A stretch of DNA of 23,100 bases from Candidatus Pacearchaeota archaeon (GTDB taxonomy: Archaea; Nanoarchaeota; Nanoarchaeia; Pacearchaeales; GW2011-AR1). The notes under the pieces are model-generated. The model did not search any database. It was given only the letters and a program-made list of their open reading frames with translations, and was not told the origin of the DNA. The DNA is taken from assembly GCA_023228065.1 (NCBI GenBank), contig JALOBX010000006.1, forward strand, positions 1 to 23,100, written 5' to 3'. Positions 20,828 through 23,100 of the stretch are shown one piece after another (the first letter of the stretch is position 1; each line of letters opens with the position of its first letter). The translations under genes were made by a program, and so were the position numbers.

Positions 20828-21088
20828 ATGGATATTAAAAAAATAAAACGATCAGATTTTGAAAAACTTGGAATTAAATGCAAGCCCAACTATATTATTG
20901 CATGTGAAAATTGTAATAAGGTGAAATATATAGAGATTTCTGATGATGGGAGGCATATATTGTGTAATTGTGTTTCCAACTATAGAAGACAATTTTGGAC
21001 CGGGGATGATTGCACGTCCATATGGTCTCAGAAGTGTCCGGATTTTCAGTTTTATCCTCTATTCAAAATAAAAATCATAAAATCTTAA
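20828..21088 (+). CDS. Cys-rich small protein 3 (tandem family)
   Basis: An 86-residue protein starting at ATG 20828, with the GGAGG of the repeat and a nearer AGGTTG upstream. It shows GIKCKP, CENC, SDDGRHILCNC, FWTGDDCT, KCPDF and an FKIKIIKS ending. It is strongly similar to protein 2 over the whole length, while its N-terminus (MDIKKIKRSDFEKLG) aligns with that of protein 2. Function unknown. Divergence between copies is concentrated between the cysteine pairs, as would be expected if the cysteines hold a metal and the surface is under changing selection. Confidence 0.78.
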   Translation: MDIKKIKRSDFEKLGIKCKPNYIIACENCNKVKYIEISDDGRHILCNCVSNYRRQFWTGDDCTSIWSQKCPDFQFYPLFKIKIIKS

Positions 21089-21105
21089 GTAAGTGAGGTG
21101 ATTTG

Positions 21106-21273
21106 GTGCCAGAAAAATGCAAGTATTGTAAACATAGGGTAACATTTAAAAATGATTTGAAAAAATATAAACATACCTGGAATATATGTTCTCTATTTGA
21201 TAACACGATCGAATCATTAGAAAGTGGGTGTGAAAAATTTTTAAGTATATTGGGAAGTATTCATGAAATGTGA
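21106..21273 (+). CDS. Cys-rich small protein 4 (short, divergent member)
   Basis: A 55-residue frame with GTG start after GAGGTG (21094-21099). It has CKYC (5-8), then a single Cys (28) and GCEKF (41-45). The C-x2-C ... C ... C-x2-[FY] order is that of proteins 1-3, but WTGD and the FKIKVI ending are lost. It overlaps the start of the next small gene by 11 nt. Composition and ribosome site make it likely to be real in spite of its size; relation to the family is inferred. Confidence 0.6.
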   Translation: MPEKCKYCKHRVTFKNDLKKYKHTWNICSLFDNTIESLESGCEKFLSILGSIHEM

Positions 21274-21436
21274 TTCGTGTTTATATTTTCTCAACAAAAC
21301 CATGCTCGATGACGATATTCATATAAATTGCTCTCAATACACATTTATTACATTTCGATCTAAACGCGACAAAATTTTGATTTCAAAATGTAAATATTAT
21401 AAATACAAGTTAAAAATCAAAGTTATTAAATGTTAA
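21263..21436 (+). CDS. Cys-rich small protein 5 (short, divergent member)
   Basis: A 57-residue protein, ATG 21263 after GGGAAG. It starts MKCDSCLYF (CxxC at 3-6), has Cys at 23, KCKYY (42-46), and ends LKIKVIKC, close to the FKIKVIGG end of proteins 1 and 2. It lacks WTGD. Last member of the array, ending 37 nt before the tRNA-Leu(CAA). Function unknown. Confidence 0.62.
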   Translation: MKCDSCLYFLNKTMLDDDIHINCSQYTFITFRSKRDKILISKCKYYKYKLKIKVIKC

Positions 21437-21473
21437 AGAAAATATATTGATTGCCGATCAAAAATCTAACTGT

Positions 21474-21560
21474 GCCAAAGTGGTGGAACTGGAATACACG
21501 TTGGACTCAAAATCCAATAGGCTTATGTCTGTAAGAGTTCGAATCCCTTCTTTGGCACCA
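21474..21560 (+). tRNA. tRNA-Leu (anticodon CAA)
   Basis: Acceptor GCCAAAG / CTTTGGC, D stem GTG/CAC, anticodon stem TTGGA/TCCAA with loop CTCAAAA (anticodon CAA), long variable arm, T loop TTCGAAT, discriminator A, and encoded CCA. The T stem (AAGAG / CCCTT) has one A-C mismatch. It reads UUG and complements the UUA-reading tRNA at 16900. Confidence 0.93.
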
Positions 21561-21588
21561 TCTCAAAATTTTAAGAGGAGAATTTGAT

Positions 21589-22047
21589 TTGAGAAAATTA
21601 TTGACGAAACCAGAAGAAATGAAAGGAAAGATAATTGAAGATGTTGTTGTAGATAAAGATTATGGAAATACAACTTCAATATTATTAAGCAACAATGAGG
21701 CAATATTATTGATGCCAAATAGATATGCTGATTATAATGATAGAGAAGTCATTGAAATTAAATTAGTCAGTGGAGGACACGTCAAAGAATTTTATTTAAG
21801 AACGGAACCATTTTACCATAAATGGGATATAGATAGAATAAAAAATTTAAAAATTATAACCGAAGTTGAAGCAAATGAAATAGACCTAATGGCAACAATG
21901 ATTAAAGAAAAAAGAGATGAAATTTCAAATAAAAATTTCTTAAAAAGAAAGATGAAACACTATCTTGAAATTAAAGAAAAGATTGAAAAAAATGAAATAT
22001 CACCAGAAGACTTTAACAACTTAGAAGAAAATGAGAGAGAAATTTGA
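21589..22047 (+). CDS. Unknown charged protein
   Basis: A 152-residue protein with TTG start, GAGGAG 8 nt upstream. The first half is a beta-rich domain (IIEDVVVDKDYGNTTSILLS, then EAILLMPNRYAD). The second half, from about residue 95, is a long Lys/Glu-rich helix likely to form a coiled coil. No cysteines, membrane segment or signal. It is followed with no gap by the SLOG-type gene (stop 22045-22047, next ATG 22048), so the two are translated together and may act together. Not recognised. Confidence 0.65.
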   Translation: MRKLLTKPEEMKGKIIEDVVVDKDYGNTTSILLSNNEAILLMPNRYADYNDREVIEIKLVSGGHVKEFYLRTEPFYHKWDIDRIKNLKIITEVEANEIDLMATMIKEKRDEISNKNFLKRKMKHYLEIKEKIEKNEISPEDFNNLEENEREI

Positions 22048-22617
22048 ATGATTCATATTGGTATTATAGGAACCGCAGGGAGAGGGGAAGATATTAAACT
22101 TCTTGATACTACTATATACGAAAACATGTGCGAATATTCATTTAGATTTATAAAAAATTATAAAAAAGAAGAGGTGATACTTATAAGTGGAGGAGCAGCT
22201 TGGTCTGATCATATTGCAGTTAATTTATATTTAAAAAATATTTGCAGCTCACTGATATTATTTCTTCCGTGTGAATTTAAAAATGGAAAATATGAGGAAG
22301 GTTCTGACTATAAATGTCCAGGGAATATAGCGAACTATTATCACAAAAAATTTTCAGATAAAATAAAAATATCATCACTAAATCAAATATCTGAAGCTAT
22401 AAATAAAGGCGCAGCTGTCAATGTTAATTTTAATGGATTCTTTGCAAGAAATTTGGATATTGCAAACAAATCCGAAATGCTTTTGGCGTTTACCAATACT
22501 GAAGGAAACACTCCAAAAAAAGATTCGGGAACATATCACACATGGAAGAACTGTAAATCGCTATTAAAAATTCATATTTCTATTTCCAAGTTAACAGATC
22601 TTTTAAAATTTGAGTGA
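22048..22617 (+). CDS. SLOG-superfamily nucleotide-binding protein (YspA/DprA-like fold)
   Basis: A 189-residue Rossmann-like protein. An N-terminal strand and glycine loop, IGIIGTAGRGED (4-15), is followed by a strand and VILISGGAAWSDHIAV (43-58), which matches the 'v.SGgA.G.D..A' signature of the SLOG superfamily (DprA, LOG, YspA). The second half has FFARNLDIANKSEMLLAF (131-148), the 'RN..ia..sd.liaf' element, and SGTYHTWKNCK at 160-170. SLOG domains bind nucleotides or NAD-derived ligands. In Thoeris, the ThsA SLOG domain senses a cyclic ADP-ribose. A role in binding such a signal is possible but only suggested by the nearby NAD genes. Confidence 0.68.
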   Translation: MIHIGIIGTAGRGEDIKLLDTTIYENMCEYSFRFIKNYKKEEVILISGGAAWSDHIAVNLYLKNICSSLILFLPCEFKNGKYEEGSDYKCPGNIANYYHKKFSDKIKISSLNQISEAINKGAAVNVNFNGFFARNLDIANKSEMLLAFTNTEGNTPKKDSGTYHTWKNCKSLLKIHISISKLTDLLKFE

Positions 22618-22630
22618 AGGGAGTTGATGA

Positions 22631-23100
22631 GTGAAATATTTTAAATACCTTAAATATATTTTGAAACATAAATGGTTCGTATTCGTTGAGTGTTGCAAGA
22701 GAGGGCATCCGATACTTGGATTGTTTCACGACATCAGCAAACTATTACCATCTGAATTTTTTCCATATTTGGAATATTTTTATGGTGGACCACATCCGAA
22801 ATTATCAGAAACATTTGGAGATAAAAGAAATGAACTTTTAATCCACAATGTCAAATTTCAGGAAGAGGTAGATATAGATTTTGATCTTGCTTGGTTATAT
22901 CATCAGCATAAAAACCCACATCATTGGCAATACTGGATTCTTAGGGAAGATTATGGAAAAGAAGTAAAAGTATTAGAGATGCCTATAAAATATATTGATG
23001 AAATGATTTCAGATTGGATTGGAGCTGGAAAAGCAATTTATGGAAAAGATAACACTCTGAAATGGTATAAGAAAAATAGAGATAATATTATTCTTCACCC
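22631..23100 (+). CDS. DUF5662-like protein, 3' end cut by the window
   Basis: The first 156 residues of a protein with GTG start (GGGAG 7 nt upstream; an in-frame TGA sits directly before). Landmarks are YLKYILKHKWFVFVECC, FHDISKLLPSEF (32-43), AWLYHQHKNPHHWQYW (87-102), MPIKYIDEMISDWIGAG and the WY/K end. These match the DUF5662 family of phages and bacteria as I remember it. The conserved His and Asp (H33, D34, H91, H97, H98) suggest a metal-dependent, HD-like hydrolase. The reaction is unknown to me. Confidence 0.7.
   Translation, partial: MKYFKYLKYILKHKWFVFVECCKRGHPILGLFHDISKLLPSEFFPYLEYFYGGPHPKLSETFGDKRNELLIHNVKFQEEVDIDFDLAWLYHQHKNPHHWQYWILREDYGKEVKVLEMPIKYIDEMISDWIGAGKAIYGKDNTLKWYKKNRDNIILH

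Noticed and set aside
1..23100. Alternative genetic code with recoded TAG or TGA, as in some very large phages
   Set aside because: TAG ends rtcB, the kelch gene and pncB at sensible places, and TGA and TAA end others; no gene needs read-through of a stop, apart from the suggested +1 slip.

Overview
The window reads as part of a large, AT-rich genome of a contractile-tailed (T4-like) bacteriophage. The evidence is a run of tail and baseplate genes, dense packing with 0-20 nt gaps or ATGA-type overlaps, strong AGGAGG-type ribosome sites, two phage-style tRNA-Leu genes, a self-splicing intron and a metabolic/RNA-repair gene set. TAA, TAG and TGA all behave as stops, so there is no sign of stop-codon recoding. 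The host cannot be named from the sequence.

Layout. (1) 1-6747, + strand: virion genes. A partial upstream gene is followed by a tail-tube-like protein, a terminator, a gp26-like zinc-containing baseplate protein with a probable +1 frameshift extension, a gp25-like wedge protein, an unknown protein, a gp6/baseplate-J-like protein that seems divided over two genes, and another unknown protein. (2) 6874-11344, - strand: three genes. These are a 992-residue baseplate-type protein with an embedded kelch propeller and C-terminal tandem repeats, a two-TM protein, and an exported HtrA-like serine protease. (3) 11509-16821, + strand: an RNA-repair operon with two small unknown genes, a DraRnl-type RNA ligase, a small unknown gene, rtcB interrupted by a complete group I intron carrying a LAGLIDADG endonuclease, and a radical SAM enzyme. 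(4) 16900-17057: tRNA-Leu(UAA) and a terminator. (5) 17091-20295: a CoaE-like kinase, then nicotinamidase, nicotinate phosphoribosyltransferase and NAD synthetase. (6) 20305-21436: five tandem small Cys-rich genes that look like paralogs. (7) 21474-23100: tRNA-Leu(CAA), an unknown gene, a SLOG-fold protein and a partial DUF5662-like gene.

How they may work together (inference). RtcB and the DraRnl-type ligase cover both classes of broken RNA ends, and the phage supplies its own tRNAs for UUA/UUG. This is what a phage would carry against tRNA-cutting defences. PncA, PncB and NadE rebuild NAD+ by the deamidating route, except for the NadD step, which would counter NAD+-depleting defences. The SLOG protein and the Cys-rich gene array beside this module are the best candidates for undescribed counter-defence or host-takeover factors. 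No stretch of more than 300 bases lacks a gene, apart from the intron, which is described.
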